From the NCBI GenBank assembly GCA_963971225.1, contig OZ020269.1, positions 97,640,040 to 97,704,039 on the forward strand: a DNA stretch of 64,000 bases, in the 5' to 3' direction. Shown here piece by piece: positions 33,090 to 45,942 of this stretch. How positions within the stretch are numbered: the stretch's first letter is position 1; every line of letters starts with the position of its first letter. The position numbers were made by a program, and so were the translations under genes. The DNA comes from Melieria omissa. Taxonomy: Eukaryota; Arthropoda; Insecta; Diptera; Ulidiidae. The notes beneath the pieces are model-generated. The model saw only the letters and a list, made by a program, of their open reading frames with translations. It was not told where the DNA came from and ran no database searches.

Positions 33090-35619
33090 TTTTTGTGTCG
33101 TTGGAATACTCGGACTAACTTTTCTGATTGCTTGAAATCTCAGACTTTCGAAATTTTCGAATATTTTCTTTTAAACATTCAAACTCGAAGGTTCCCTGGT
33201 CGCCTGTACTCTCGGTCCTTCGATCTCCTTCGGTCCTCTCTGGCCTTTTGGGCACTTGAACTGGCAAAGCACCCTGATCAAGTATATTCTGGAACATTTC
33301 TCTTGAACTCCCACATCTTACAAGCTATTAGATTTCTAAACCAGTATCCGAATAATCCAATAACATCAAATCTTAAAAGTTCTAAGTTGAACATGTTTCT
33401 TTCTAACTTAGGCTTAAGGTTAAGCCCTCGTCTAGATAGGACCAGCGTAACTGAAAAATTTGGATTATTGAACTAGTATTCTGATGCTGCACATTAGTTC
33501 ATATGCTTAGAAATTTTAACTTGGAACAATTTTGGACCAACTAAATCTCTTCGATTATTCCAACAAAAATTAACCAGATGTATCTTTTGGCTCTAAGAGG
33601 CGATACAATACGTTATACACCAGAGATTAATTCAATTAATTTTTAATTTAATTAAAATATATTTTCTTAAAAGCCACAGTGATTCGACTCCACACAACCG
33701 CGGGACACAATTAGAAGGAGTGGTCCGTTCTTCATAAAATTTGGTACACTACTTAATCATGGTCTGCTGAAGTGAAATCTTCATTTTGCTTTTCTTAAAC
33801 TTTTGTAGTTTGGCAATGGCTGAGACTTGAATTTGCAATTTTCAAACTATGAGGGAATCAAAAAATATATTTTGTAGAAAAATAGGTGTTTAGACCACTT
33901 TTCAAATTGAATTATTTTCTGAGATCGGAAGATATCGGAGGATCTAACTACATTATCCGACAAAAAAAGAATAATTCTTAAAATGAAAAAATTCCAGGAA
34001 CATACTTTCACATACTTTTTAAATATTATCCTCTAAATTTTGCCAATTTTCAGATTTTTAATTTAGAAAAATATTTTGAATTAAAAGTAATGTAAAAACC
34101 TCAGCTTTGCAAATTTTTAGAAAACATTAAAAGCGAAAATTGCCACATCATTTCTTAATCTGTATTGGCAACTTTTTGGTATGTATGTATTTTTAGAATT
34201 TTTTTTACTATAGATAAATATTTTAATATAGATAAATATATAATTTTAATAGACTAAAAAACAGAAAATATGTGTTTACATTTTTTTGTGAAAAAAGTTT
34301 CAACGTTGAGCCACTTTTGCACAGAAACGAATGAATTTTTTGTACAGATTTTTGGGGGTTTTCTTAGTTGGAGTTTTACCTTTCAAATGACATCAAAATC
34401 GTTAAATTCTGAGACTATAAATTTTATGAATTTGGTCTATGGAAGGAATCACTGTGCGTTCCATCGAGAAATGATTTTGTGTTAACACAAAAATCGCACC
34501 TTATGGTGTTTGCTTTAAAGTCATAAAAAATCCTTAAAGCCTTTCACGCAAATTATTGAAAAGAAAAGACAAATATTCCTTGCACTTTTCTCGTCAACTC
34601 AAGTTGCAGTTGCCACGCGTGCAGGTGCTACATGTGAAGGAGCGCACCCCGGCTGTGGGTGTTGCTGTTCGTGTTGCTGACGCCTAAGTGTAGGCTATGA
34701 ATAAAAAATCAAGCACAACGCGCACAGCCAGCGTTTTAGCATGTGGCGGCCGGCCGGGGCAGCAAAAACAATAATAACACCACAGCACAACTGTGGGCGG
34801 GAAATCTGCTGCATGCTCGCGCACATAATGGCTGCAGGCGACCGAGCTGACGAACGACGGGCTGCTGTGAATGGCGGTTGCCACCAGCTGCAGTGAGCTC
34901 TTGAAAACAATGAGACTCTAAACTTCTGCAAATGAATGCAATGCAAGTGAAATGCTAAAGTAAAAAAAACAAAACAAAAATATAAAAAAAAATTGCAAAA
35001 ATAAAAATCTAAAAGAAAACAAAAAACACAAAACCAAAAATAAATGAAAATGAAGAATGCAAAAGTGAAATGTGAAATGTGCAGGAGAATATTTTCATGC
35101 ATGGCAAGAAGTGTTGCACCACCAGGAAGACGATATATTGTAGACGTTGCAGCGCCAGCGGGCACATACAATTATGGGTGTTTGTGTTTGTGTGTGTGTA
35201 TGTGTGTGGGTGAAGCATGCTGCGCTCCACAAATTGTATGCCAACTGTTGGATGGGGCACAAGTGCCACCAACTCATACATTCACTTGTTTTGTCCTCAC
35301 TCCCGCATACACACACACACACACAGCTGCCTACAATGTATTTTAAGCTTAAGGGTCTGTTGGCAGTGGGTGAGGCAACTGGCAACTGCAGTTGGCATGG
35401 AAGCAGAAAAGTGTCTGCTGCTGTTTGCTGCAAGGAATTTCGCGCAAGTGCATTCCGCAATATGAGCAAAGAAGTGTACTTGGGCGCATAACGCAACGCG
35501 TTGCACTGTGGTCCAAGCGAAAAAACAGCAAATTTTGCGAAATAACGAAAACAAACATCAGCCAAATAATTAACTAACTAAACAAAAGGAACTCTAATTC
35601 ATTTTCACAAACAACAGTC
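33090..35619. other. Intergenic DNA
   Basis: There is a TG run at about 35180-35212 and an AC run at about 35309-35326. Composition rises in G+C around 34600-35500. Long open frames there reflect simple repeats. No gene was recognised. Confidence 0.35.
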
Positions 35620-35623
35620 TTAA

Positions 35624-36136
35624 TCCTTTCGACAAGTTGCCTGAAAGAAAGTTGCCTGAAAGCAACTTCACCTGTTTGTCATCTTATAGCAAAAGCTACG
35701 ATTGATTTATGGGTTTAATTTAAATAGGCACCAACAAATTAATATTTTTAGAAGTGAATGCAAAGCAAATTACAAAACTTTTACTGTTATGCCCAAAATA
35801 ATTTGCAGTCATTTGCATCAATATCAGGGAAAGTTTGTGTTCTAATTGAAGTCTAATAATTGGGCGCGTTTGATCAAAACTGTGTTTCTCTAAAATTGGT
35901 GAAATAAAATCAAAAAGTGATAATTTTGTATTTTTCCATAGATATTAAATAATTTTTCTGTAATTAAAAAATATTGATACAAAATTTATTTAACACGTTT
36001 TAAGCTAACATTGTTCAAGGTAAACTAGCTCTAGTCGCCACGACTCTAACAAAGAGGCGTGGCGACTTCAAAGGTCAACTTCAAGTGTCACAAGTGTTTC
36101 ATGAAAGGGTCGGAAAGTGTTTCGGGGTCGAAAGGG
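35624..36136. mobile_element. TTAA-flanked piggyBac-type MITE, copy 2
   Basis: The left end is TCCTTTCGAC (first C changed) and the right end GTCGAAAGGG, with TTAA at 35620-35623 and 36137-36140. It aligns with 1703-2218 over nearly its full length, including TTATAGCAAAAGCTACGATT. A 14-bp AAGTTGCCTGAAAG segment is doubled at the left. Confidence 0.8.
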
Positions 36137-36689
36137 TTAATTTGAATAAAACTGATAATGTTATAATAAAACGTCTACTATGCGTTAATTAGATCTGCGG
36201 TGGAAGGCGTCCACAGGAACCAATCAAGACCAATCAAGATTATAAATAAAGATTCACAAATCACAACCTATGACTTTTGCAAGCATAGAGATATCTATGC
36301 TGTATGCTATGTACGCTAAATGTGCGACAAATGAAATGATAAATGAAAGAAAATCAAAAAAGCTATAATATAAAATATCGCATTATTTGCATGTAATTCT
36401 ATATTTTATAATAAATATATAAATATAATAAAATAAAACAGGACGCCACCTATTTCATGCAGCTGCCACACTGTGCAATGTGTACTGCAAATTTTTTTCG
36501 CTTGTTTAAAAATAATTGAAAAATAGCTTTATTTCATGCGGAAACAGTAAACGTGTTTTTAATCGATTTTTTTATTTTTTCTGCACGTAATTTGTTTTTT
36601 TTTTTTTGCGCGTAATTATTTCTTTTTTCTACTTTGTGCTTAAAAGCCCATAAGAAATTATTTTGTAATGGGTAAAATTTAAACACGTT

Positions 36690-37030
36690 GTCAAAAAAAT
36701 TTATATAAAATATATATTTAATTAAATTTATGTTTTATATTTTTCTATATTTTTATATATTTTTTTATTTAATTAATTATTATATTTTTATATTTTCATT
36801 TTTTATATTTTTTAATATTTATTTTTTAATAAAAGTGCATATTTTAGGTTAGAAAAGAAAAAATAAAGTTAGAAAATTTAACTGTGAATTTTTTTTATTA
36901 TATTTTTTATTATTTAATTAATATATTTTTATATTTTTATTTTTTATATTTTTTAATGTTTATTTTTTAATGAAAGTGCAAATTTTAGGTTAGAAAAGAA
37001 AAACAAGAGTTAGAAAATTTACCTGTGAAA
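36690..37030. repeat. AT-rich tandem duplication, period about 141 bp
   Basis: The phrase AAAGTGCA.ATTTTAGGTTAG, then AAAAGAAAAA and TTAGAAAATTTA, occurs twice (about 36833 and 36974). Each copy is preceded by the same TATTTTTTAAT-rich stretch. Confidence 0.6.
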
Positions 37031-38577
37031 TATTACACGGCCCATTCCGGATACTAAATGAGTGCCTGAATATTCATTATTGTAACTCTTAAGTATTGAT
37101 TGATTGAAGGTGGTTTGATTGATGTATGGTTTATGTAAATATTTGAGCTCTTCCTCTGAGGAGTGTTCTTTCTTTATCCAAAAAGTCTTTCTCTACTTCT
37201 TCCAGAACGTTTACCAACCAATGTTCCCACTACGGAACTTACCACAGTAAACTTGCTAATTACCAAAATAAAGCTCGGTACATCGCGCTTGAATATGACC
37301 AGCGCTATTACTTCCTACAGCAATAATCCGACAAGCGAAAATTTATTAAAAAAAATTAATAATCAACAAAGCTCCCTATGCAAACTTTCGTACAATCCTG
37401 TCCAAGTCTTAGATCCATTTTCTTTTTGCTGAAGTCAAACTTGGAGACAACGCTTAAGCCGAATATTGACATTGCTCCGAGGCAGTAGAACCTTACAAAG
37501 ATGTCCTCACTGCTCCAAAGCTCTCATAGCAATCACTGCGAATCAACGATCGTTGCAAAAGTTTTAAGCATTTCTGCATTCTTGACCCAACAAACATTTT
37601 TGTAAACCATATATTTTCACAATCATTTTCATCAAATAAAACTAACTTTATAACTTTAGTACACTTTGTTCAAATAATTTTATTACAAATATTTAAACAA
37701 ATCTTTGATTTTTTGTAATCTTGTTACAATTTGAAGCTGCATTGGAATTAGCAGCCTTCATATTTTATACAATTTACATTCACTATATATTTCTACGTAT
37801 GTCTAGGCAATTCGTCATACATGTACGTACCTACTTAAGTTTAAATTATGCTTAGAGAAAATCAATCAATCGCATAGGAAGCCATAAGAACTTTTATATA
37901 TTTGTGTGGTTTATTTTTAAGTATTTTCATTTTATAAAACCAAATTGTCAAATAAGTTAAAAACCTCAACTACAGTCAGAACACACCTAAAACAAAAGGA
38001 ACATTCACAAGATTAATTAGTATCGCATTCAATTTGCGCTGCTTGGAATTGTAAAATGCCACACTTCAACTTACAAAGTAACAATAAAATGAGTCAATAT
38101 GAGTACAAATGTTAAGGCTTCAACTTCATTTTGTTCTCTTGTTTGCTCTTTAACAACGAAATCATCACAATAATCAACATTAATACACATAAAGGAAATA
38201 AATGCAGATTTTCGCTTCATCATTTTCACTCAGTCACACGCACAAAACTCGTTCAATTAATGCCACTAAACTGTGATAAACAAATACAATTTTTAAATAA
38301 GTATTTTGTAAAAAAAAAAGAAGGCAAATAAATACAAGCGTATTTAGCGTATTTAAACAACAACTACATAGCACTGACTAGTGCGCACCTGAGTGCATTT
38401 TTCAAAATAACGAAAAACGCACTGCAGTCGGTGCGCCGGTTGAAACTCTTTGTACGTTGCGACCAAACTTACAAACATTACATTAAGTATACTTAAATGA
38501 AACCAGTACAAATTTTAAACGTAAAGTGCAAATTACAAAAACTATAAATCACTTTCGTTGCATCAAGAGCAACAATT
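37031..38577. other. AT-rich intergenic DNA 3' of the glycerol-kinase-like gene
   Basis: No gene was recognised. Short open frames (for example near 37163-37432) lack coding signs. Confidence 0.4.
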
Positions 38578-40878
38578 TTATGAAATTTGTTTACCATGCA
38601 AAAAGTTTGCCACCAGAAGCAAAATGAATGTGCTGGTCAAGAAAATGCTACCAGGCAGTGAGCGGCGTATGGGCAGATTAGGATCGCTGTCGCGTTGTGC
38701 AAATAATGCCAAATCGGCTTCGTAGGTAGCGTAATTGTTCCAGCTCAAACATTTCTTGACTGCATAGTCCCAACGCCTGTACAGCAGCTCGCGGCCTGCA
38801 AGAGTGGACAAGTACAAATATCAATAAATTAGTTGCTAAAAACGGTTACGTTCAATCAAATTACGGTTTGGCGTCGTTGTAGGACTGAAGGCATCTGCCG
38901 GTGGTGCATACATCAGCTCAGCATGCACCAGCGATACCACATTCATGGTAATGCCCGCACAAATCATGGCGCCCAGGCCGGCAGGTGATGTGGTTTGCGG
39001 CCGTTGCAGCAGACAGCCCACAATGTCGGCTATAAATTGCACAAAGGTGTTGTTTTCGGCATAATCGCCGCCAAAAATTAATCGCTCTTTAATATTTTTG
39101 CGATCCCAACTGGGAGTGTCGCGCTTGAATGCCTCTAGTACTTGGTGTATTTGAAAGCCAGTGGCTTCAAAGGCAGCTTGCGCCACATTTTCGGCCGTCG
39201 TTTGGCTGGTCAGACCCAAAATCATGCTGTGTAGCGAAAAATTAAACAAATTTACAAACAAATAACTTCTAAGAATTTATCAGCACGTACCCTCTGGCAT
39301 CGTAACGCCAATATGGCGCATATAGCCCATGAAAGGCAGGTACGAAAGTAATTTCGGAACGTTTGGCCGCCAGGCCGCACTCGGCATTCAGCATGTTCGA
39401 CGAACACGAAGACGAAATCATGGACGCCTCGCCAAGGAATGTGTTCAGCACGTCGACCACATTATCGTTCGAATTAATTTCAGTGCTGATGCGCAGGCCT
39501 TGCTTCAGCCAATTTACTGTGGCGCCCGCATTGGAGATGGCGCCCTCCATGGCATAATTCACTGATGCTGTAGGGCCCAGCTTGAAAGCCACTGTGCTGA
39601 GCAGTCCATTGTCCGATTCGATTAGTTCCGGTCCGGTATTGAACAGCACAAAACAGCTGTCATCAATGGAACACACATTCTGGCCTACTTTGGTTTGCAG
39701 TTGGCCCAACAACGAAGCCGGCTGGTCACCAATACACTGAAAATTTAACCAATAATTGCTGCATTATTAATCATTAACCTGTTAAATGCTAACTTCATTG
39801 TTTTTAACTATACTCGATTGCACAGAACAAACTAAAACTCACACCCGCTATGGGCAGCCCGTTCAGAGGACCACCAATCACATAGCCGTACACCTCGGCA
39901 TTGCTGCGTATGCGTGGCAGCATATTCACAGGCAGCCGAAAGAACTTGCACAACTTCGAGTCCCACTGCTGCGAACGCACATTCATCAGTCCCGTATAGC
40001 TGGCATTGGTTACATCAGTCGAATGTACGCCACTTATGTTGGCCCCAGTGAGATTCTGTCGAAAACAAAGTTCATTATTGCCAAATTACAACACAATGTT
40101 GCAATAGGTGACTAAAATTAATACATGCCCACAATATCCACGAGTCAAGTGTGCCAAAGAGACAAGAGCCGTGTTCCATGGCTGCGCTCACTGCCGGCAC
40201 ATGCTCTTGCAGCCATTTGATTTTCAAAGCACTAAAACACGTGCTCAGCGGCAAACCCGATTTGTGGCGCAAATAATTCACATCATAGTTAACATTATTG
40301 AGAAGCGTTTTCAGCAGCGAAGCAGTGCGACAATCACTCCAACCTATAAAAGCAATAAACACATAAATTATTTGAACACATTAAACAGTGAGTAAATTAC
40401 TCACCAATTGCATTGTGCAATGCGCAGCCAGTTTGCTTGTCCCACAGCACAGTGGTGCCGCGATGGTTGCAGATGCCCATGGCCACCATGTCGTACGGAT
40501 CTATTTCCAGTATCACCAAATTTTTATAAGCAGTCTAAAAAGACACAAAACACAGCGCTACAATAAATATTCCACAAACACACTACCCGCCAACCCGCCG
40601 CACACCTCTATACACTCCTGCGTGTACTTCCAAATCTCGGCTGGATCGTACTCCAACCATCCAGCATTGTGCACTATCTGCCGCAGCTTCAGCTCATGAA
40701 AGGTCAGCACTTCCGCGTTCTTCGTGGAGTAAATCTATTTGAATGATTATATGAAATCTAGGTCAAAATACACAAAAATTTCGTTACAACACAAACTCAC
40801 CAGAAAACGACAATGCGTATTGCTCACGTAGATGACACCGATCAGTGGCCCGAAATTGCCAAAACTGGGGCTGGCCAT
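38578..40878 (-). CDS. Glycerol-kinase-like protein (FGGY family), eight exons, probable pseudoenzyme
   Basis: Exons in order are 40878-40801, 40734-40606, 40534-40405, 40343-40129, 40055-39843, 39736-39291, 39226-38865 and 38795-38578. They join in frame to 596 aa; animal glycerol kinases are about 520-560. Family blocks are clear: GLPLST.FSALK.KWL, GT.DSWILW, GVHSTDVTNAS, GDQPASLLGQ, FVPAF.GLYAPYWR, and GLTSQT. Key residues are changed, however. The N-terminal phosphate motif (normally IDQGTSSTR) reads IYVSNTHCR (16-24). The glycerol-binding RE pair is R94-G95. The glycerol-binding Tyr is C148. The GTGCF phosphate loop reads IDDSCF (279-284). Only the base D259 is kept. A C-terminal hydrophobic segment (about 574-590) resembles the outer-mitochondrial tail of glycerol kinases. 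Intron 4 has a GC donor. Catalysis is doubtful; a scaffold or regulatory role is inference. Confidence 0.85.
40127..40128 (-). other. GC splice donor of glycerol-kinase-like intron 4
   Basis: The exon ends in TGG and the intron begins GCATGT. The nearby GT choices give a frame break or an immediate stop at the next exon. The GC-AG junction alone keeps the conserved order DSWILW-NLTG. Confidence 0.6.
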
Positions 40879-41271
40879 TTCACTGCGCTGATGCTGCTAC
40901 TCTTGCAATTCAATGCTTTATTGCCGTATGCGTTTATAACCAATTTCGTAGAAATGTCGCATGCAAAGTGGCTTTTTTCTATGATGCTCTCATTGATTGC
41001 GTAAAAGACTAAAAGACGTGCACAATGTAGATTTGTTGTTGTTTTCATTTGTTTGCTGCCAGCTGCCGGCACAGTGCTGCCACTTGCCTGCATAGAGTTT
41101 TCAAGTTCAAGTACATTGAACAATAGATGGAATGAAAAGTATGAATTGGTGCAAACAATCAGGAAAGAAAATAAATCAATAAAAGAATAATTTAAATACT
41201 TATAAAAATAATTATAATCTTAATATCTTCCAACGATTATCAAGCATCAAACTTTTTATATTACCAAAACT

Positions 41272-41657
41272 CATATATGTAGTACTTCAATATTGGCACT
41301 AAGCTCAAGGTACATTCGCCAACATCACAGTACAGCAATAGTGAAATATGAGCGAGAAAACGTATAAACGAATGTACCTTGACATATTTCAAAAGTTTCA
41401 AAAAGTCCGGTGCGTTCAAGCGGGAAAAAAATTGACTGGAAAAAAATAAAAATGTGTCGAAATTAACTGAAATTTCTTAAACCGCCCCTGGAGCAGTTTG
41501 ACAGTTGTTCATGTGTAGAAGTGCTCATGTATACACGCATAGAATTCCATTCACAAATTTTAGTATTTTCTGTCTCATCGCTTGTCTCCCTTTGATTTCC
41601 GAATGAAAGCACATTGTAAAGATAGGTTAGTGCCAATATAGAAGTATTACATATATG
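41272..41657. mobile_element. Inverted-repeat element with a nested 78-bp foldback
   Basis: The outer arms share CATATATGTA.TACTTC and ATATTGGCACTAA (left about 41272-41303, right about 41627-41657). Just inside the left arm, TCAAGGTACATTCG (41305-41318) faces CGAATGTACCTTGA (41369-41382), bounding a 78-bp piece. No coding frame is present. Confidence 0.6.
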
Positions 41658-43134
41658 CCAACACTTCTTTTGTTTGATTTTGAGTCCCCTTATATTTTAT
41701 TGATATACTTTTACACAACTATATATACGCCCAACTCTTTTTTTACACGGTCTTATTTACACGATTTTGAAATAACGCGGTTCACCAATAAGAATAAATT
41801 CACTTTTTTACACGATTTTTTTGTTCTAACACGAATACCAAAAATTGTTGTTTATTTAAATTTCTTGTGTCTTTCTTTGTGTCTTTCTTGTTTCTTTCAC
41901 AGATAAGTTCACGGGAACTCTACTTCATGGCATGTTTACCTTACGGGGTATACCCGATTTGTATTATGAACACAGCATTTTGTTATTCAGTACTGTCTTG
42001 TGTAGACGTAATAAATAATTACAATAAAGTTCTAAAAGTTCAAATGTTCAAATTCAAATTCTTTTAATTTTCAGTTTAAATTGTTGACAACTTTTTACTA
42101 CTAAAAGGAAAATATTGTGTTAAATTTTCGGTTTACAAAAGTTCTATAAGCAATATTATTTTACATCGTTTTTACAGTACCCTTATTAAAAAAATAATAA
42201 ACATGAACGCTTGTTGTCAAGTAGCAATGAATAGTTGCAAAATTGATTTTGTTTCTAATTTGAATTTTTATTGGTTTTGTACTTATGGTTCACTGTAAAC
42301 TAATTTTAATTTTTTTATAATAAAAATTAATTGCTTTTGTTTTACAAATAACTACATATGTAATATGGATTTCATTATTACTTCTTCTTTGGGTTTTTTG
42401 AAAATACTTCGAGTTTTTTCATTTTACAGGATTTTTTTAAATTGAAGAACATATCTCCAAATTTACATATATCGCATGTATTCTTTTACATGATTTTTTT
42501 GCACTCTTTTCTAAGGAATGTATCTACCGTGAAAAATAAGAGTTTGGTGTACATAAATACATATTATTTATAAATTGTAGTTAAAATTTCATTTAAAATA
42601 AAATGCTTTCAATAAAAAATTGTTTGAAGATTAAATTTTTTTCGTGTGGCAGCACCACTACAATTAGAACGATTACCAACACCATTTCATTTAAATTTGA
42701 AATTTTAAAACCCACATTTTTGTTATTGGCGCAAAGTAATAACTACCACATTTATGTATTAAAATAAATTTTAATTGAAATTAAAATCTTTTTCATCTCA
42801 TGCTTTTGAACTGTTCCACTCGCACAAACGCAAATAGTAAAACTAAAAAAAAAACACTATGGCGCTTCTAACCATTTTACAATGTTACCATCTACAATGT
42901 TTACAAAGCCTCGTATGCCCGATTGACGTTTCCATGACAGCTCGCAAAAGGACATGCGCAAAGCACAACATAAAAAAGGGGGTGGCAGGGGTGGATGCAA
43001 GGACCAACGCGATTGATAAACAACAAAAAACTGCAAGCGCTGCACAAATTCTCGGCTTACAATTTGCTTTTTTAAACGCATTAAAATAACTTGCACGAAA
43101 AATAAAGGAATTGATTTTGAAAATTTGGCGAAAA
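41658..43134. other. AT-rich region between the divergent kinase-like and MADF genes
   Basis: It should hold the promoter and 5' UTR of the MADF-BESS gene, but I see no convincing TATA or initiator pair. The 42859-43089 open frame has no family match that I recognise. Confidence 0.35.
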
Positions 43135-44499
43135 ATGCAAAGATTCTACTTGGATCGGGAGTCGTACGGTCCCGAATTCGGTAAGTGGCCCAATACAGCA
43201 GCCACCACTATTTTTGCTGCTTCTGCTGAAAATTGCTGGCAAAGATGGCCGTGGTCGGGGGTTGCTGCTGCAGCTGCTGCTGGCGCAAGGATCGAAAATG
43301 GCGAAAATTCACTGATGAAAATTTATTGCAGACGATCGACTAATACGTTTGGTACGCGAAAATCCAGCTATTTACGATGTAAATCACGAGCACTACCGGC
43401 GCAATCCGGTACGGGTGGCCATCTGGGAGCGCATTGCCACCGAGCTGAGAGCTCCTTGTAAGTTTCTGCGTGCGGTTGTGTATTGGGTTCGAGCTAATCT
43501 TGGCATTGCTTCTGTGTTCTGTGTTTTCAGCAAAGTTTCTGCAGACCAAATGGAAGAATATACGCTACAATTATCTGCAAGAGATCAAGTGCCTGGAGAC
43601 GGGCCTCACCAACTCCAACGTACGCAAGCGCCGCTTCACAGAGGACTTGTCCTTTCTGCAGAACACAGCACAAACCTACAAGAAAAGCGCGCAGAAGACA
43701 TCGTCGTACAACAGCTCGTAAGTAATTTTTGGGTAGAAGCCTCCTTTACTGTAGTGAAATGGCTCCTCCATGGCTCCTTCCTTGCAGCGACAACGACAAC
43801 GATAATGACAGCAATAGCTACATGTATCCCGATCCGCAGCGTGCCAATGCGTACGAGGTTATCGAAATCGAGCACAGCGACGACGATTCGCAGCCAGACT
43901 TCAAAACCGATTGCGCTATACAAAAGGCAACTGCCCACGAAGACCCCGACGAGGACAACAAGCTGCTGATTGAGGCAACACTGCCGGAGTCAGTGGCTGA
44001 AAATGTCGACCAGCTGCAACCAGAGGTCACCATTGAGCAGCGAAGAACGTTGCGCAGAAAATCACAAACACAGCTGCCGCCGAAAGCACGCCACCCGCTA
44101 AAGACCGACGACGAATGGCCACAACTGACAGGCTCGCCCTACCCGTCGAACCCGTCTTCGCCGTTACTGACGCCGCTCGTGGTGATGGGCAACGGGCAGA
44201 ATCATGAGACCAACGGCGAAATCACCATCGAGCCCATACCGAAGCAAGCCAAAGAAGAGTCTCAAACGCCACAGCGCGCACAGCGTTCAGTGCCGCCAAG
44301 CGAAATCATGGCCAACGCAATCAAACGCAAATCGATGCCGGCACCATTTCCGGTGCTCACGCCCATCAACGATCCCATCGAGCTGTACTGTCTGTCGCTG
44401 GTAGACAGTTTGCGAAATATGCCGCGCACCGAGCGCGAACGCGTCAAATACGAATTCGCTAAAATACTGAAAGATGCCAAGTACAAAGATCAAAGTTAG
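43135..44499 (+). CDS. MADF-BESS domain protein (Adf-1-like transcription factor), four exons
   Basis: Exons 43135-43180, 43332-43457, 43531-43717 and 43788-44499 join in frame to 356 aa through GT-AG introns (phases 1, 1 and 2). ATG 43135 has good context (GAAAAATGC). The MADF domain starts at about residue 16: DDRLIRLV, NPAIYDVNHEHYR, VAIWERIATEL, then KFLQTKWKNIRYNY and KRRFTEDLSFL. MADF is a Myb-like fold that binds DNA. The middle is acidic and then Pro/Ser/Thr-rich, and probably disordered. The last about 42 residues form a BESS motif (DPIELYCLSLVDSLRNMP, RERVKYEFAKILKDA), which mediates protein contacts. It is expected to be nuclear and to act as an activator or repressor. It lies 2.3 kb from, and divergent to, the kinase-like gene. 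I cannot name the orthologue. Confidence 0.88.
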
Positions 44500-44917
44500 T
44501 TGGCAGCGATCGCACACAGTCATCATACGTTTCGACATTGCAAGCGTGCGCATACCAATGATTTCATTAAGCATTGAAATTTCATCATTTAAGTACTTAA
44601 GTGCGAGCAGTATTAAATCCCTGGCCGCTTTGAACGCAAAAATTCAGTTTATGATCTCAACTAGCCGCAATGAGCAGCAAACGAAAGGAGGTTTACAACG
44701 CTACAAAGCTGTAAACGGCCTATCGATTAAGCCATACTTACATTCTATTTATTTATAAATTAAATATAAAGATGCAATTTTGTGGTAATTAAAAGAGCAT
44801 TCTGGCACGCCCCATTGCAACGTTCATTAGTGAATATTATTTAAGTTATTTCAATTATATAAATGCGCGCATTTTCCACACAATGTAAGGTGGAATTTAA
44901 AATTCATTTCCATTTCA

Positions 44918-44923
44918 AATAAA
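44918..44923 (+). terminator. Poly(A) signal of the MADF-BESS gene
   Basis: AATAAA lies about 420 bases after the stop codon. No earlier exact hexamer was seen in the 3' region. Confidence 0.4.
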
Positions 44924-45539
44924 TCAATTCACTTTTCTAATATGAAAAAATTGAATTTTCTTTTATTGCTGCAGTTTTGAATGACAGTTGAAGAGGAGTT
45001 TTTGTTTTTTGTTTTTTGCAGGATTAAAGAGAGCAAGCAAGCAATCACCCAAATCCATGAAAATAAAACACATTTCGAATTTTGTTGCTTTTTGCGTTGT
45101 TTTTTATTTGCACAGCTCCACATCTTATTTGAAATGTTAATCTCATTTAGAAACTAAGAAAATCCAGGAGATGCCTGGGGGTGTGTCCTTTTTAGTTACT
45201 TTGCTTGGTTGTTGATTTCTTGGTTGGTTTGTTTGTCTGTTTGTAATAAACTACAGTCTAAACGCAAATATATTTATAGATTAGGTAGGTGTGTATATAT
45301 GTGTATATGCATATTCAATATGGTCAGAAAGTTCTTGTCTAGCACACCAGTTAACATTCATCAGTTTCCAGTTTCGAGTTTTATAGCAAATTTCAATTAA
45401 ATTTCATTTGGTGTGAGTTCGAGACTCTGTGTGTAACAATTCATTACTTTGATTCATTACTCACTTAAAATCGTTATGCAAACAATGGGAGCGTGGCATT
45501 TACATAAATGAAAGCCCTTTAAGGTAACAGTTTGGCTAA

Positions 45540-45940
45540 TCTAAAAAAACATTATATATACCTATTTGTTTAAAAAGGGAAAATAAAAAAATACCAAAAA
45601 AAAATTAACAAAAATAAAAACAAAAAATTAAAATAATAAAAAAAATTAAAAAAATAAAACAAAAAATTTAAAAAATTAAAAAAAATTAAAAATATTAAAA
45701 AAAATAAAAAAAAAATAAAATAATAAATAAAAAAATTATAATAATAATAATAAATAAAAAAATTAAAAAAAATTTTTTTTATTAAAAAAATTACAAAAAA
45801 ATAAAAAGATAAAAAAATTTAAGAACATACAAAAATTCAAACAATAAAAAAAAAAAATTTTTTTAATTTCTGAAATTTTTCTGAATTAAAAAAAAAAATT
45901 TTTAAATTAAAAAAATTCAAAAATTGTCTCAAAAAAATTA
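45540..45940. repeat. A-rich low-complexity tract
   Basis: About 400 bp of AAAAATT/AATAAA words with almost no G or C, ending at the left boundary of the TA-flanked MITE. Confidence 0.85.
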
Positions 45941-45942
45941 TA

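Noticed and set aside
35180..35340. Open frames with Cys/Val or His/Thr runs
   Set aside because: They are produced by TG and AC microsatellites.
42859..43089. 76-residue open frame upstream of the MADF gene as a 5' exon
   Set aside because: No family match, no donor in the right phase for the MADF exon, and the MADF gene has its own well-placed ATG.
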